From: Planctomycetota bacterium
GTDB taxonomy: Bacteria > Planctomycetota > Phycisphaerae > Phycisphaerales > UBA1924
Assembly (NCBI GenBank): GCA_018242605.1
Contig: JAFEBP010000004.1
Location: forward strand, 218,355 to 282,354
Direction of reading: 5' to 3'
Length of the DNA stretch: 64,000 nucleotides
Positions within the stretch are counted from its first letter, which is position 1. Each line of letters opens with the position of its first letter. The notes beneath the pieces were generated by a model that did no database searches, was not told the DNA's origin, and worked only from the letters and a program-made list of their open reading frames with translations. The position numbers and the translations under genes were made by a program. Positions 19,305 to 27,777 of the stretch are shown piece by piece.

Positions 19305-22256
19305 ATGACCGTCACCGAACATCCTTTGCCGCTGCGAGAACTGGCCAACGCCATCGAGGGCGAAGTGCGCACCGGGCTCCACGACCGGCTGCTGTACGCG
19401 ACCGACGCCTCGCTGTATCAGGTGGAACCTCTGGCGGTGGTCATCCCCGCTTCGACCCAGGACGCGGCGCGAGCGGTGGCGTTCTGCACCGGCCACGGGG
19501 TTCCGATCCTGCCGCGAGGCGGGGGTACGAGTCTGGCGGGGCAGTGCACGAACAGGGCGGTGGTGCTGGATTTTTCGGTCAACTGCCGGAGCGTTCTGAG
19601 CATTGACGCGGCGGCGCGACGGGCGAGGGTGGAGCCGGGCATCACCATCGACGATCTCAACGATGCGATCGGTGGAACGGGGCTGTTCTTCGCGCCCGAC
19701 CCGGCGACGAGCCGGCACGCCAACATCGGCGGTTGCATCGGGAACAACGCCGCGGGGGCCCGGTCGATCCGGTACGGCCGCACGAGCGAGAACGTGGAGG
19801 GAGTTGAGGTGGCGTTGGCGCGAGCGGACGCGGCGGGGCGACGGCTGGTGTTTGAGCGCGGCGCGAGCGACCCGCTGGTGAAGGAGATCACGGCCAAGGT
19901 GTGCGGCGTGGTGGCACGGCACGCCGCGCTGATCCGTGAACGATTCCCCAAGACGATCCGCCGCAACGCGGGCTACGGGCTGGACATGGTGCTCAAAGCG
20001 ATGGAGGCGGCGGGGTGGCGTGAAGGCCCCGTGACACAGCGGGCGATCGAGAATGTGAACCTGGCGCACCTGGTATGCGGCAGCGAGGGGACACTGGCGG
20101 TCACGCTCGGGGCGCACCTGATGCTGCACCCCAAACCAAAGGCCAAGGGTCTGGCGGTGCTTGGCTACGACGACCTGGACGATGCGATCGCGGCGGTGAT
20201 GCCGATCCTGGAGACCTCCCCCACCGCTGTTGAGTTGCTCGACGACACCGTGATCGATTTGGCGCGGGAGAACATCGAGTACCGCAGGTACGTGGACCTG
20301 ATGCCGGCGCCGGCGAGCGGGAAGCCGCTCAGGGCGGTTCTCTACGTGGAGTATTTCGGTGAATCCGACGCGCAGATCGCCGAGCGGTTCGAGCGGCTGA
20401 GCGAGCGGACACGGGGCGTGGCGGCGCAGCGGCACACGCAGGCGGGCGCGATGCTCAACGCGTGGAAACTCCGCAAGGCGGGAGAGCCGCTGCTGCACGG
20501 GATCCCGGGGAACCGCAAACCGATCACGTTCATCGAAGACAACGCGATCCCCGTGGAGCACCTGAGCGAGTTCGTGAAGCGGCTCCGCGACATCGTGAGC
20601 AAGCATGGCACGCGGGCGGCATACTGGGCGCACGCTTCGGTGGGCGTGTTGCACGTGCGGCCCCTGATCGACATTCACGACTCGGGCGACCGGGAGATCA
20701 TGCAGAAGATCGCCGTGGAGGCCGCGGACCTGGCCAAGAGCCTGGGCGGAGTGATGTCCGGCGAGCACGGGGACGGGCGGGTGCGCGGGCCGCTGCTGGA
20801 GCGGTACTTCGGTCCGGAACTGATGGGCGCGTTCCGCGAGATCAAGGCGATCTTCGATCCGGGGAACCTGCTCAACCCCGGGAACATCGTGTCGCCGCGG
20901 CCGATCGCGAGCATCGCGCAGCAACTGCGCGTGCAGCCCGCGTCGCGGCCGGTGTCAGCACCTGCGGACGTCGAGACGTACTTTGACTACCACGACCAGC
21001 ACGGCTTCGACGGCGCGGTGGAGATGTGCAACGGCGCGGGCGTCTGCCGCAAGAAGCAGGGCGGCACCATGTGCCCGTCGTACCAGGCGACGTTCGATGA
21101 GCGGCACAGCACGCGGGGCCGCGGCAACGCTCTGCGGCTGGCGATCACCGGGCAATCCGTGGAGGCGGGCGGGAATATCTGGGCCGACCCGGAGACGATG
21201 CGGACGCTGGACCTGTGCCTTTCGTGCAAGGCGTGCAAGACCGAATGTCCGAGCAACGTGGACATTTCGCGGCTCAAGGCCGAGTACACGGCGCAGCGGT
21301 ACAAGGCCGCGGGAGGAGCGCCGCTGCAAACGAAGGTGTTCGGGTCCATCCACCTGCTCAACCGGCTGGGGAGCCTCACGCCGGGCTTGGCGAACTGGGC
21401 AAACGGGTTGGCGCCGGTGCGGGTGCTGGCCAACGCGATCCTGGGGCTGCACCCCAAGCGGTCACTGCCGGCGTTCTCTACGTCGTTGACGCGGGTGTGG
21501 AAGCGGTCGATCCCGGCGCGACCGGGCACGCCGACGGTGGCGCTGTTCGGCGATTGCTTCACGATGTACAACGAATCGCAGATCGGGCTGGCGGTGCAGC
21601 GCGTCTTCGAGGCGTTCGGGTACAGAGTGGTGCTCGCCGATGCGGGGTGCTGCGCCAGAGCGAAGATCTCGCTGGGGCTGCTGCCCGAAGCGATCGCGAT
21701 GGCGGACGAGACACTCGAAAAACTGAAGCCCTTGATCGATGATGACTCCGTCGCGGCGATCCTCTTTTCCGAACCATCGTGCCTCTCGGCGATCAAGGAC
21801 GACTGGCTGGGGCTGAAACTCAAGACGCCGATGGAGCTGCGCCGGCGACTCGCGGCCAAGAGCTTCCTGGCGGAGGATTACCTGGCGCGGCAGTGGGACC
21901 TGCACCCCAGGCGGCCGCAGTTCCGGGCGAGCTCGCCCGTGCTGCTGCACGCGCACTGTCATCAGAAGGCGCTGTGGGGCGCGGAAACATCCGCCGCGGC
22001 ATTGAGGAAGGCGTTCGGCGAGCGGCTGACGGTGCTTGATACAGGGTGCTGCGGCATGGCCGGTGCGTTCGGGTATACGAAGGACCGGTACGAACTCTCG
22101 ATGAAGATCGCGGGGTTGACGCTGCTGCCGGCGCTTCAAGCTAATCCCGATGCATTGGTGGCCGCGCCGGGGTCTTCGTGCAGGCATCAGATTCATGACG
22201 GGGCGGGGCGCACCGCGCTGCACCCGATGCAATTGCTCGCGGAGTCGTTGCGATGA
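19305..22256 (+). CDS. FAD-linked oxidase fused to Fe-S/CCG-domain subunit (GlcD-GlcF-type, D-lactate/glycolate dehydrogenase-like)
   Basis: 983 residues from ATG at 19305. The N-terminal half is a FAD_binding_4 domain (LPRGGGTSLAGQC about 67-80; GGCIGNNAAGARS about 143-155) and a FAD-oxidase C domain, ending at about residue 535 (MSGEHGDGRVRGP, FDPGNLLNPG). The C-terminal half has two ferredoxin-like cysteine sets (CNGAGVCRKKQGGTMCPSY and CLSCKACKTECPSNVD, about 575-650). It also has two CCG-type motifs (ADAGCCARAK about 780; DTGCCGMAGAFGY about 912), as in GlcF/LldE. Such fusions oxidise 2-hydroxy acids, usually D-lactate or 2-hydroxyglutarate, passing electrons to the quinone pool. The substrate is not fixed by sequence. 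Its stop overlaps the next gene (ATGA). Confidence 0.9.
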   Translation: MTVTEHPLPLRELANAIEGEVRTGLHDRLLYATDASLYQVEPLAVVIPASTQDAARAVAFCTGHGVPILPRGGGTSLAGQCTNRAVVLDFSVNCRSVLSIDAAARRARVEPGITIDDLNDAIGGTGLFFAPDPATSRHANIGGCIGNNAAGARSIRYGRTSENVEGVEVALARADAAGRRLVFERGASDPLVKEITAKVCGVVARHAALIRERFPKTIRRNAGYGLDMVLKAMEAAGWREGPVTQRAIENVNLAHLVCGSEGTLAVTLGAHLMLHPKPKAKGLAVLGYDDLDDAIAAVMPILETSPTAVELLDDTVIDLARENIEYRRYVDLMPAPASGKPLRAVLYVEYFGESDAQIAERFERLSERTRGVAAQRHTQAGAMLNAWKLRKAGEPLLHGIPGNRKPITFIEDNAIPVEHLSEFVKRLRDIVSKHGTRAAYWAHASVGVLHVRPLIDIHDSGDREIMQKIAVEAADLAKSLGGVMSGEHGDGRVRGPLLERYFGPELMGAFREIKAIFDPGNLLNPGNIVSPRPIASIAQQLRVQPASRPVSAPADVETYFDYHDQHGFDGAVEMCNGAGVCRKKQGGTMCPSYQATFDERHSTRGRGNALRLAITGQSVEAGGNIWADPETMRTLDLCLSCKACKTECPSNVDISRLKAEYTAQRYKAAGGAPLQTKVFGSIHLLNRLGSLTPGLANWANGLAPVRVLANAILGLHPKRSLPAFSTSLTRVWKRSIPARPGTPTVALFGDCFTMYNESQIGLAVQRVFEAFGYRVVLADAGCCARAKISLGLLPEAIAMADETLEKLKPLIDDDSVAAILFSEPSCLSAIKDDWLGLKLKTPMELRRRLAAKSFLAEDYLARQWDLHPRRPQFRASSPVLLHAHCHQKALWGAETSAAALRKAFGERLTVLDTGCCGMAGAFGYTKDRYELSMKIAGLTLLPALQANPDALVAAPGSSCRHQIHDGAGRTALHPMQLLAESLR

Positions 22257-22939
22257 GCATGCAGGGGATCACGACTATTACGTTTGATTGCTACGGAACG
22301 CTGATCGACTGGGAAACGGGGATCATCGCGGCGATGCGGCCTGTGCTGCCCGCCTCGGTCACAGATGATGCGCTGCTCGGGGCGTTCGCGGAGTACGAGC
22401 GAGCGATCGAGGCGGAAGCGTTTAGGCCCTACCGCGAGGTGCTCGGCCTGGTGACGCGGGCGTTGGCGGAGAAGTTCGGGTTCCCGCCCGGCAATGAAGG
22501 AGTGCTCGCAGATTCGCTGCCCCGCTGGCCCGCGTTCCCGGATTCTGCGGCCGGGCTCGCGAGACTGCGGACACGCTACCGCGTGGGGGTCATCTCGAAC
22601 GTTGATGATGATCTGTTCGCCGCGACGGCGCGAGAGGCGGGGTTTGACGTTGATTGGGTCGTCACCGCGCAGCAGTGCCGCTCGTACAAGCCCAGCCGGA
22701 ACAACTTTCAGAAAGCCCTGGAGAGGTATGGGCTCTCGCCCCGGCAGGTGCTGCACGTTGCGTCGAGCATCGGCCACGACATCGCGCCGGCGTCGGCGAT
22801 GGGGATTCAGACGGTGCACATGCACCGGAGATTTGGGAAGGCCGGGGCGGGCGCGAACGGGCCGGGCGAGGCCAGCGCACGCTACACCGTGCGGGATTTC
22901 GGGGGCCTGCTGGCGTTGGTCGGTGTTGCCGCGGGCTGA
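22253..22939 (+). CDS. HAD-superfamily hydrolase, haloacid-dehalogenase type II-like
   Basis: 228 residues. Motif I is TFDCYGTLIDWETG (nucleophile Asp in DCYGTL), motif II VISNVD, motif III SYKPSRNNF (Lys), and motif IV HVASSIGHDIAPASAMG. DCYGTLIDWE is typical of the 2-haloacid dehalogenase subgroup. Halogen chemistry is not implied, since many members are phosphatases. It overlaps the stop of the FAD/Fe-S dehydrogenase by ATGA, so it may handle the same 2-hydroxy acid pathway, for example a phosphoglycolate-like phosphatase step. That link is inference from coupling. Confidence 0.88.
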   Translation: MSMQGITTITFDCYGTLIDWETGIIAAMRPVLPASVTDDALLGAFAEYERAIEAEAFRPYREVLGLVTRALAEKFGFPPGNEGVLADSLPRWPAFPDSAAGLARLRTRYRVGVISNVDDDLFAATAREAGFDVDWVVTAQQCRSYKPSRNNFQKALERYGLSPRQVLHVASSIGHDIAPASAMGIQTVHMHRRFGKAGAGANGPGEASARYTVRDFGGLLALVGVAAG

Positions 22940-22946
22940 ACGAAAA

Positions 22947-24227
22947 TCAGGGGCCGACGAACGTCTCATCCGCGGCGGAGGGCACTTCATTGCCGTGCAG
23001 GCGCACCTGGCCGGAGTAGTTGCCCTGGCGGACCTGCTCGCGCACCTTGGCGATGGCAACGTCGAAGATGCCGGGGAGCCAGATATTGTCATCCCCGATC
23101 TGCGGGCTGGAAAGCCACACGCCCGAACCATCGGTGCGGACGGCCCACTGACCATCGCCGCCATGGTTGGCGGAGTTTTCCATCGGGTTGATGGGCTCGC
23201 CCATCGAGGCGCGGGCCACCACGGGGGACTTGTCCGCGAGGATCACCATCGGGGCCGAACCCGCGGCCCGGCGCTGTCCCCACGAGGGGCGGTCCTTGCC
23301 AAACATCACCTGGTAGCTGTACGACACGGACTTGATGCAATCCCAGTCCGTGCGGTTGCAGCACGAGCCGCAGTCGCGGTCGGCGTTGGGGTTGCCCACG
23401 CAGGCCATGTCCTTAAGGGAGACGTAGTTCTGCTTGGGCAGGGTGAAGAGGTTCGCGGCGTTGGAGCGCTCGGGGCTGGTGCCCACCTCCCACCACGTGG
23501 GCCCGCCCAATGAGGCGACCGCCATCGGGAGTGCGTCGCGGTTGTCGTTGGCGTAGGAGCCGAACGCGCCGGCGATCGTGGCCATGTTGGATCCGCAGGC
23601 CACACGGGAAGATCTGCCGCGCATGGTCGTGAGCACCGGCCAGAGGAGTGAGCCGGCGAGGACCAGAGCAGCGGCGATAGATACAAGATCGGCAAGGCGG
23701 AAGCCCGAGGAGCGGGCCACCAGGTTCGTGGGCGCCGAGCGCCGAACCGGAACGGCGGCCACGGCGGCGAGGGTGCGATCCACCAGGGACGCTGACGCGG
23801 GCTGCGTGGGCGTGGTGGCGATCAACTGGCCCAGGAACTCCATCTGCATGGCGCGATCGCGGAGCGAGGAGCTCACCTTTTCGGCGCGGTAACCGGACAT
23901 GACGTAAGCGTCGAGGGCCTCTTCATCGTCCGGGCACAGCGCGGGTTCGTCGTGTTCCTCGGTGAGCGCGAGCTTGGGCGCGGCGAGGAAAGCTGGTGTG
24001 GTGGTGCCGGTGAGGCGGACGCGTTCGAGCACGCGGTCGGCCAGACCGGGGCTGACGGCGGCGCCCGTGCCGCCCGCCGCCTGAAGGATCGCCAGAACTC
24101 GCTTGGCGCGGTCACGGAGATCTTCGGGGACTGCGTTCACATCAAGGCCGGAGTCGAGCAGCGCGTCCACGGCGCGCTGGTCGGCGTGGCTCAGGACGGC
24201 ATCACAATGGAAATCTCGTTCGTTCAT
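22947..24227 (-). CDS. Membrane partner of the adjacent sigma factor, with duplicated N-terminal motif and prepilin-like C-terminus
   Basis: 426 residues. The N-terminal soluble part contains two related segments (ALLDSGLDVNAVPEDLRDRA about 21-40; AYVMSGYRAEKVSSSLRDRA about 107-126), each followed by a conserved LADRVL/LVDRTL. A membrane span follows at about 180-203 (LADLVSIAAALVLAGSLLWP). The outside part begins CGSNMATIAGAFGSYANDNRDALP, which resembles the processed pilin-like DUF1559 proteins of planctomycetes without their leader peptide. It starts directly at the sigma-factor stop (TGAATG), so it most likely regulates that sigma factor as an anti-sigma factor. No zinc-ligand HxxxC motif is present. 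Function inferred from context. Confidence 0.7.
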   Translation of the reverse strand: MNERDFHCDAVLSHADQRAVDALLDSGLDVNAVPEDLRDRAKRVLAILQAAGGTGAAVSPGLADRVLERVRLTGTTTPAFLAAPKLALTEEHDEPALCPDDEEALDAYVMSGYRAEKVSSSLRDRAMQMEFLGQLIATTPTQPASASLVDRTLAAVAAVPVRRSAPTNLVARSSGFRLADLVSIAAALVLAGSLLWPVLTTMRGRSSRVACGSNMATIAGAFGSYANDNRDALPMAVASLGGPTWWEVGTSPERSNAANLFTLPKQNYVSLKDMACVGNPNADRDCGSCCNRTDWDCIKSVSYSYQVMFGKDRPSWGQRRAAGSAPMVILADKSPVVARASMGEPINPMENSANHGGDGQWAVRTDGSGVWLSSPQIGDDNIWLPGIFDVAIAKVREQVRQGNYSGQVRLHGNEVPSAADETFVGP

Positions 24228-24875
24228 TCAACCTTCCCGATCGGTGTGGCCCGAGTCGCCGTTCTCGCCCTCGGGCTCCATCGCCTTCCAGCGCTTCGCG
24301 AAACCCGCGACGGCGGAGTGCAGGCGGCTCTTGACGGTTCCCAGCGGGATGCCGAGCTCATCGGCGATCTGCAGGTAGCTCAGGCGCTGGAAGTACGACA
24401 AGAGAAGAATCTCCCGGAGAGAATGCGGCAACTGATCAAGACATTTCTGCACCCGATGGCTGGTCTCCTGACGGTCCAGCGCGGCATCGGGCGGGGGAAC
24501 GTCCACCTCCATGAGGTCGATGAACGATCCCGCTGTTCCATCTCCGCCGCCATCGGACTTCCCGTCAACGGGGGCCGACAGATCGAGCGTACGGCGGCGA
24601 CCCTTTCTACGTAAGTAGTCCCGTGCTTTGTTCGCCGCGATGGTGAACAACCAGGGTCGGAACTTGCGTTCTGGATCGAATGTGTGGCTGGCGGTGTGGG
24701 CCTGAAGGAAGGCTTCCTGGAACACATCCTCGGCCCCGGCGGGATCGCCCATAAGACGGGTCAGGAAACGCAGGAGATCGTTCTGGTGCCGCTCGATGAG
24801 CGCACGAAAAGCGCCCGGGTCGCCCCGCCGGTGCTGCTCGAACAGAGATTCATCGCTGGGTATCTGCAAGCCCAA
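24228..24875 (-). CDS. ECF-type RNA polymerase sigma factor
   Basis: 215 residues. Region 2 is GAEDVFQEAFLQAHTASHTF plus RPWLFTIAANKARDYLR, giving the core-binding and -10 recognition helices. After an unusually long acidic linker (about residues 100-135), region 4 is LREILLLSYFQRLSYLQIADELGIPLG with the helix-turn-helix TVKSRLHSAV. The start is uncertain: TTG at 24875 or, with better spacing to an AGGG sequence, TTG at 24869. It is immediately followed by its probable membrane regulator, so it is presumably part of an envelope response. No target promoters can be assigned. Confidence 0.9.
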   Translation of the reverse strand: MGLQIPSDESLFEQHRRGDPGAFRALIERHQNDLLRFLTRLMGDPAGAEDVFQEAFLQAHTASHTFDPERKFRPWLFTIAANKARDYLRRKGRRRTLDLSAPVDGKSDGGGDGTAGSFIDLMEVDVPPPDAALDRQETSHRVQKCLDQLPHSLREILLLSYFQRLSYLQIADELGIPLGTVKSRLHSAVAGFAKRWKAMEPEGENGDSGHTDREG

Positions 24876-25021
24876 ACCCTATCGGACGCTCAGGGTACCA
24901 CGCAACGCCGGCACGGAACGCCGCAACGGCGATTGTTCGCAGCCGACCCGTGTTCGGCGCGGGCTTGCCCGTTTCCACCCGAATCAACTGGTGAACCAAT
25001 CCACTGCCTGATCCAGCTCGA

Positions 25022-25354
25022 TCAATCCAAACGAAAAACGACCCGTCCGACAAGGCGTTCGAACGTCACACCCCGGGACGCGGGAAACCGTGCCATCCCC
25101 TCGGCGCGCAGCCGGGGGGCATGGTCCTTCACGTACGTTTCCAGAGCCTGAGGGTTCGCGAACGTGTACCGGGCTTGCACTCTCGGTGGTGTCGGGGGGT
25201 CTGACACTTCCACGATCTCCCCGGTCAGGGCACCCGCGGTCACCACGTCGGCGATGTGGCCGGACCGGAGCCACGCGGTGTACTCGTCGCGCAGTTCAAG
25301 AGAGGGGAACGTCGCGGTCACGACGTACGCGGTGGTGGCATCGGGGAGTGGCAT
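25022..25354 (-). CDS. DUF4286-type small protein
   Basis: 110 residues from ATG at 25354, chosen over longer frames because the protein then begins directly with a beta strand (TTAYVVTATFPSLELRDEY). The fold of alternating strands and helices with EYTAWLRSGHIADVV, RYTFANPQALETYVKDHAPRLRAEG and FERLVGRVVF matches the DUF4286 family of small alpha/beta dimeric-barrel-like proteins (the same ferredoxin-like fold used by antibiotic monooxygenases). No function is established for the family. It stands alone between the sigma-factor gene and the response regulator. Confidence 0.75.
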   Translation of the reverse strand: MPLPDATTAYVVTATFPSLELRDEYTAWLRSGHIADVVTAGALTGEIVEVSDPPTPPRVQARYTFANPQALETYVKDHAPRLRAEGMARFPASRGVTFERLVGRVVFRLD

Positions 25355-25476
25355 TGGCGTGCTATGGTCAGAGATAGATACCGCCGCGGAGGTGGGCGGC
25401 TGACAGAGAGTACGTTGGTACGCCGCCCCGTTGGGCGGGCGGTATGATTGAATGCCGCCGCTGACAGGCCGCAGCC

Positions 25477-25965
25477 ATGCAGACCACACCTCCCACGCCG
25501 ACCGATCGCGCCGCTTCCGAGTCTCCGGATATCACGGGCCGCAGCGTGCTCTTGGTGGACGACAACGAGCAGAATCTGGAACTGCTGCTGGCGTATCTCG
25601 AAGAACTGGGCTGCGAGCTCCGCACCGCCAACGACGGGATCGAGGCTTTGGAGGAAGTCGCCAAGCAGGCGCCGGACCTGATTCTTCTGGACGTGATGAT
25701 GCCGCGGATGAGCGGGTTCCAGGTGTGCGCCAAGATCAAGAAAGACCCGGCCACGGCGGACATCCCGATCGTGATGGTGACGGCGCTGAACGAAGTCTCG
25801 GACGCGGAGCGGGCGGTGGAGAGCGGGGCGGACGACTTCCTGACCAAGCCGGTGAACAAGCTGGAACTGGTCACGCGGGTTCGCAGTCTGCTTAAGGTGT
25901 CGCTGCTGCAGCGGCAACTGAAGAAGACGATGGCCGAACTGCGGCGGGCGCAGAGCGGCGGCTGA
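25477..25965 (+). CDS. Stand-alone response regulator receiver protein
   Basis: 162 residues. A receiver domain covers about 22-138: acidic pair D28-D29 (VLLVDDNEQNLELL), phospho-acceptor D72 (LILLDVMMPRMSGFQ), T102 region (VMVTALNEVSD) and K124 (DFLTKPVNKLELVTRVRSLL). It has an N-terminal Pro/Thr-rich extension and a C-terminal coiled-coil helix (LKKTMAELRRAQ), but no DNA-binding output domain. It therefore works by protein interaction, like the regulators of the PleD-type receiver group with LLKVSLLQRQL helices. It is followed 13 bp later by a tiny membrane protein gene. Confidence 0.93.
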   Translation: MQTTPPTPTDRAASESPDITGRSVLLVDDNEQNLELLLAYLEELGCELRTANDGIEALEEVAKQAPDLILLDVMMPRMSGFQVCAKIKKDPATADIPIVMVTALNEVSDAERAVESGADDFLTKPVNKLELVTRVRSLLKVSLLQRQLKKTMAELRRAQSGG

Positions 25966-25978
25966 TCGGTCGCGCAGC

Positions 25979-26104
25979 ATGGGCTTCACGAGCACCACCG
26001 AAGAGATCGTTACCTACGTCGTGGCCGGCGTCGCGTTGTTCGCCGCGGCGTTGCTGCTGGGAGTGCTCATCGGGAGGGCGGCGCGGCGGACCAAGGACCG
26101 CTGA
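25979..26104 (+). CDS. Tiny single-span membrane protein (41 residues)
   Basis: ATG at 25979 opens a 41-codon frame ending TGA at 26102-26104. The product is MGFTSTTEEIVTYVVAGVAL... then a run of hydrophobic residues (FAAALLLGVLIG) and a basic tail (RAARRTKDR): one membrane span with a positively charged inner end. It begins 13 bp after the response-regulator stop and 38 bp before the HIT gene, so it fits an operon with them. Composition and orientation support a real small gene, but homologs cannot be checked here. It could tether or modulate the regulator; this is speculation. Confidence 0.55.
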   Translation: MGFTSTTEEIVTYVVAGVALFAAALLLGVLIGRAARRTKDR

Positions 26105-26142
26105 CGCGGTCGATCGCGGGGTCCGGGGACTACCTTTTTTGC

Positions 26143-26586
26143 ATGCAGTGCCCGCTGTGCGACGTCATCTCGCAGATCAAGGACAATCCGAGCTTCATCT
26201 CCGAGTTGTCGGAGTCGTACGTGATGCTGGGCGAAAACCAGGGCTGCCCTGGGTGGTGCGTGCTGATCCTCAAGACGCACGTGGAGCACATGGACGAGAT
26301 GCAGACGTCACGCCAGTTGCGGCTGTTCGAGGACGTGGCGATCGTCGCGGGCGTGATCCGCAACGTCTTCGCGACCGACGGCGCCGACGGCGGGCCGGTC
26401 CGCATCAACTACGAGTGCCTGGGCAACCAGGTGGGGCATGTGCACTGGCACCTGATCCCGCGTCACGCGGACGATCCCACGCCGCGGGCGGCGGTGTGGG
26501 GCTGGGACGCGGCGACTCTCAAAGGCACGCTCACGAAGGAAGAGCGGGCGGAACTGGTCACGATCCTACGAAAAGAAATCCGGTGA
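26143..26586 (+). CDS. HIT-family nucleotide-binding hydrolase
   Basis: 147 residues. The histidine triad is H99-V-H101-W-H103 (NQVGHVHWHLIPRH), with the N-terminal zinc-like CPLC pair at residues 3-6. The spacing of GWCVLILKTHVEHMDEM and VRINYECLGNQ matches the HIT (HINT/Fhit-type) group that hydrolyses adenosine nucleotide conjugates. Substrate is not determined. It follows the response regulator and the small membrane peptide in the same direction, so it may be co-transcribed. Confidence 0.93.
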   Translation: MQCPLCDVISQIKDNPSFISELSESYVMLGENQGCPGWCVLILKTHVEHMDEMQTSRQLRLFEDVAIVAGVIRNVFATDGADGGPVRINYECLGNQVGHVHWHLIPRHADDPTPRAAVWGWDAATLKGTLTKEERAELVTILRKEIR

Positions 26587-26598
26587 CCGGCGGGGAGA

Positions 26599-27747
26599 TC
26601 AGGCGGGGCGCGAGTGGATTGGGGCGCGGCGGTAAGTCAGCTCGACGTCGCTGCTGAGGGCCTTGATGCGCCACAGGTCGTAGCGGCGAGCCGCGCCGAG
26701 GGATTCGGCCAACCGCCCCACCGCCACGCTCTTGGCGAGTTCATCGCCGAGCATGAGCGGGGCGATGTACACCACGGCCTCGTCGATGAGATCTTCATCG
26801 AACATGCCGCCCAGCAGCCCGGGGCCGGCCTCGATCATGACGGTGGCGAAGCGGAACTGCGACCAGAGCACGCGCAGGAGTTCGCGCATGTTGAGCCGCT
26901 GGCCCTGTCCGCTGCGGGGAACGCCGATGAGCTTGACGCCCGCGGATTCCAGGCGGGCGCGTTTCTCGGAAGTGATCCCGGCCGCGAGCAGATCGCTGTC
27001 GCACGCGACATACGTCGGCGTTTCGCGAGCGGTCTGGACGAGTTTGGCGTCGGTGGGGATGTCGAGATCGGTATCGGCGATGATGCGGGCGGCGCATCGG
27101 CGGACCCGGCGCACGCCGCGGGCGGTCAAGAGCGGATCATCGGCGCGAACGGTGCCGATGCCGGTGAGGATGGCGTCGGCGCGGGCTCGCAGGCTGTGGA
27201 CGCGGGCGCGGGATCGTTCGTTGCTGATCCACTTGCTCTCGCCGCTGCGGGTGGCGACGCGGCCGTCGATGGTCTGGGCCCACTTGGCGACAACCCAGGG
27301 CAGGCCGGTTGATTCCCGCTTGGCCCACGGCACGCACAGGCCCGAGGCGAGCGGGCTGTCGCGGCAGAGTTCGGCGGCGATGCCCGCGGCCTTGAGTTGC
27401 AACGCGCCGCGCCCCTTGTTGGGCGATTCGTCGGGGCTGGCGAAGATCACGCGCGAGACGCCCGCCGCGATGAGGGCTTCCACGCACGGGGGCTGCTTGC
27501 CGTGGCCGCCGCAGGGCTCGAGCGTGCAGTAGACGGTCGATCCTCTGGGGCTCTCCGAGCGGCGGGCGCAATCCGCGAGCGCTTCGCGTTCGGCGTGCAG
27601 GCCGCCATATTCGCGGTGGTGGCCCATGCCGATGATCCGCCCCTCCTTGACGATGACGCAGCCCACGAGCGGGTTGGGCTCCACGCGCCCGGCACCCCGG
27701 AGCGCGAGACGCGCGGCCAGATCGAGCATGTGCTTGGCGGGGGTCAC
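26599..27747 (-). CDS. ribD: Riboflavin biosynthesis bifunctional deaminase/reductase
   Basis: 382 residues starting with GTG at 27747 (MTPAKHMLDLAARLALRGAG). The N-terminal deaminase domain has the zinc signature H51-A-E53 (GGLHAEREALADC) and C79...C88 (TLEPCGGHGKQPPC). The C-terminal reductase domain has GESKWISNERSR and the NADPH-binding region VMIEAGPGLLGGMFDEDLID. It performs the second and third steps from GTP to riboflavin. Its start lies 30 bp after the tpiA stop in the same direction, so the two may share a transcript. No other riboflavin genes are in this window. Confidence 0.96.
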   Translation of the reverse strand: MTPAKHMLDLAARLALRGAGRVEPNPLVGCVIVKEGRIIGMGHHREYGGLHAEREALADCARRSESPRGSTVYCTLEPCGGHGKQPPCVEALIAAGVSRVIFASPDESPNKGRGALQLKAAGIAAELCRDSPLASGLCVPWAKRESTGLPWVVAKWAQTIDGRVATRSGESKWISNERSRARVHSLRARADAILTGIGTVRADDPLLTARGVRRVRRCAARIIADTDLDIPTDAKLVQTARETPTYVACDSDLLAAGITSEKRARLESAGVKLIGVPRSGQGQRLNMRELLRVLWSQFRFATVMIEAGPGLLGGMFDEDLIDEAVVYIAPLMLGDELAKSVAVGRLAESLGAARRYDLWRIKALSSDVELTYRRAPIHSRPA

Positions 27748-27777
27748 GTCGGAGGCTTCATGGCGTAGGCGGGCGGC

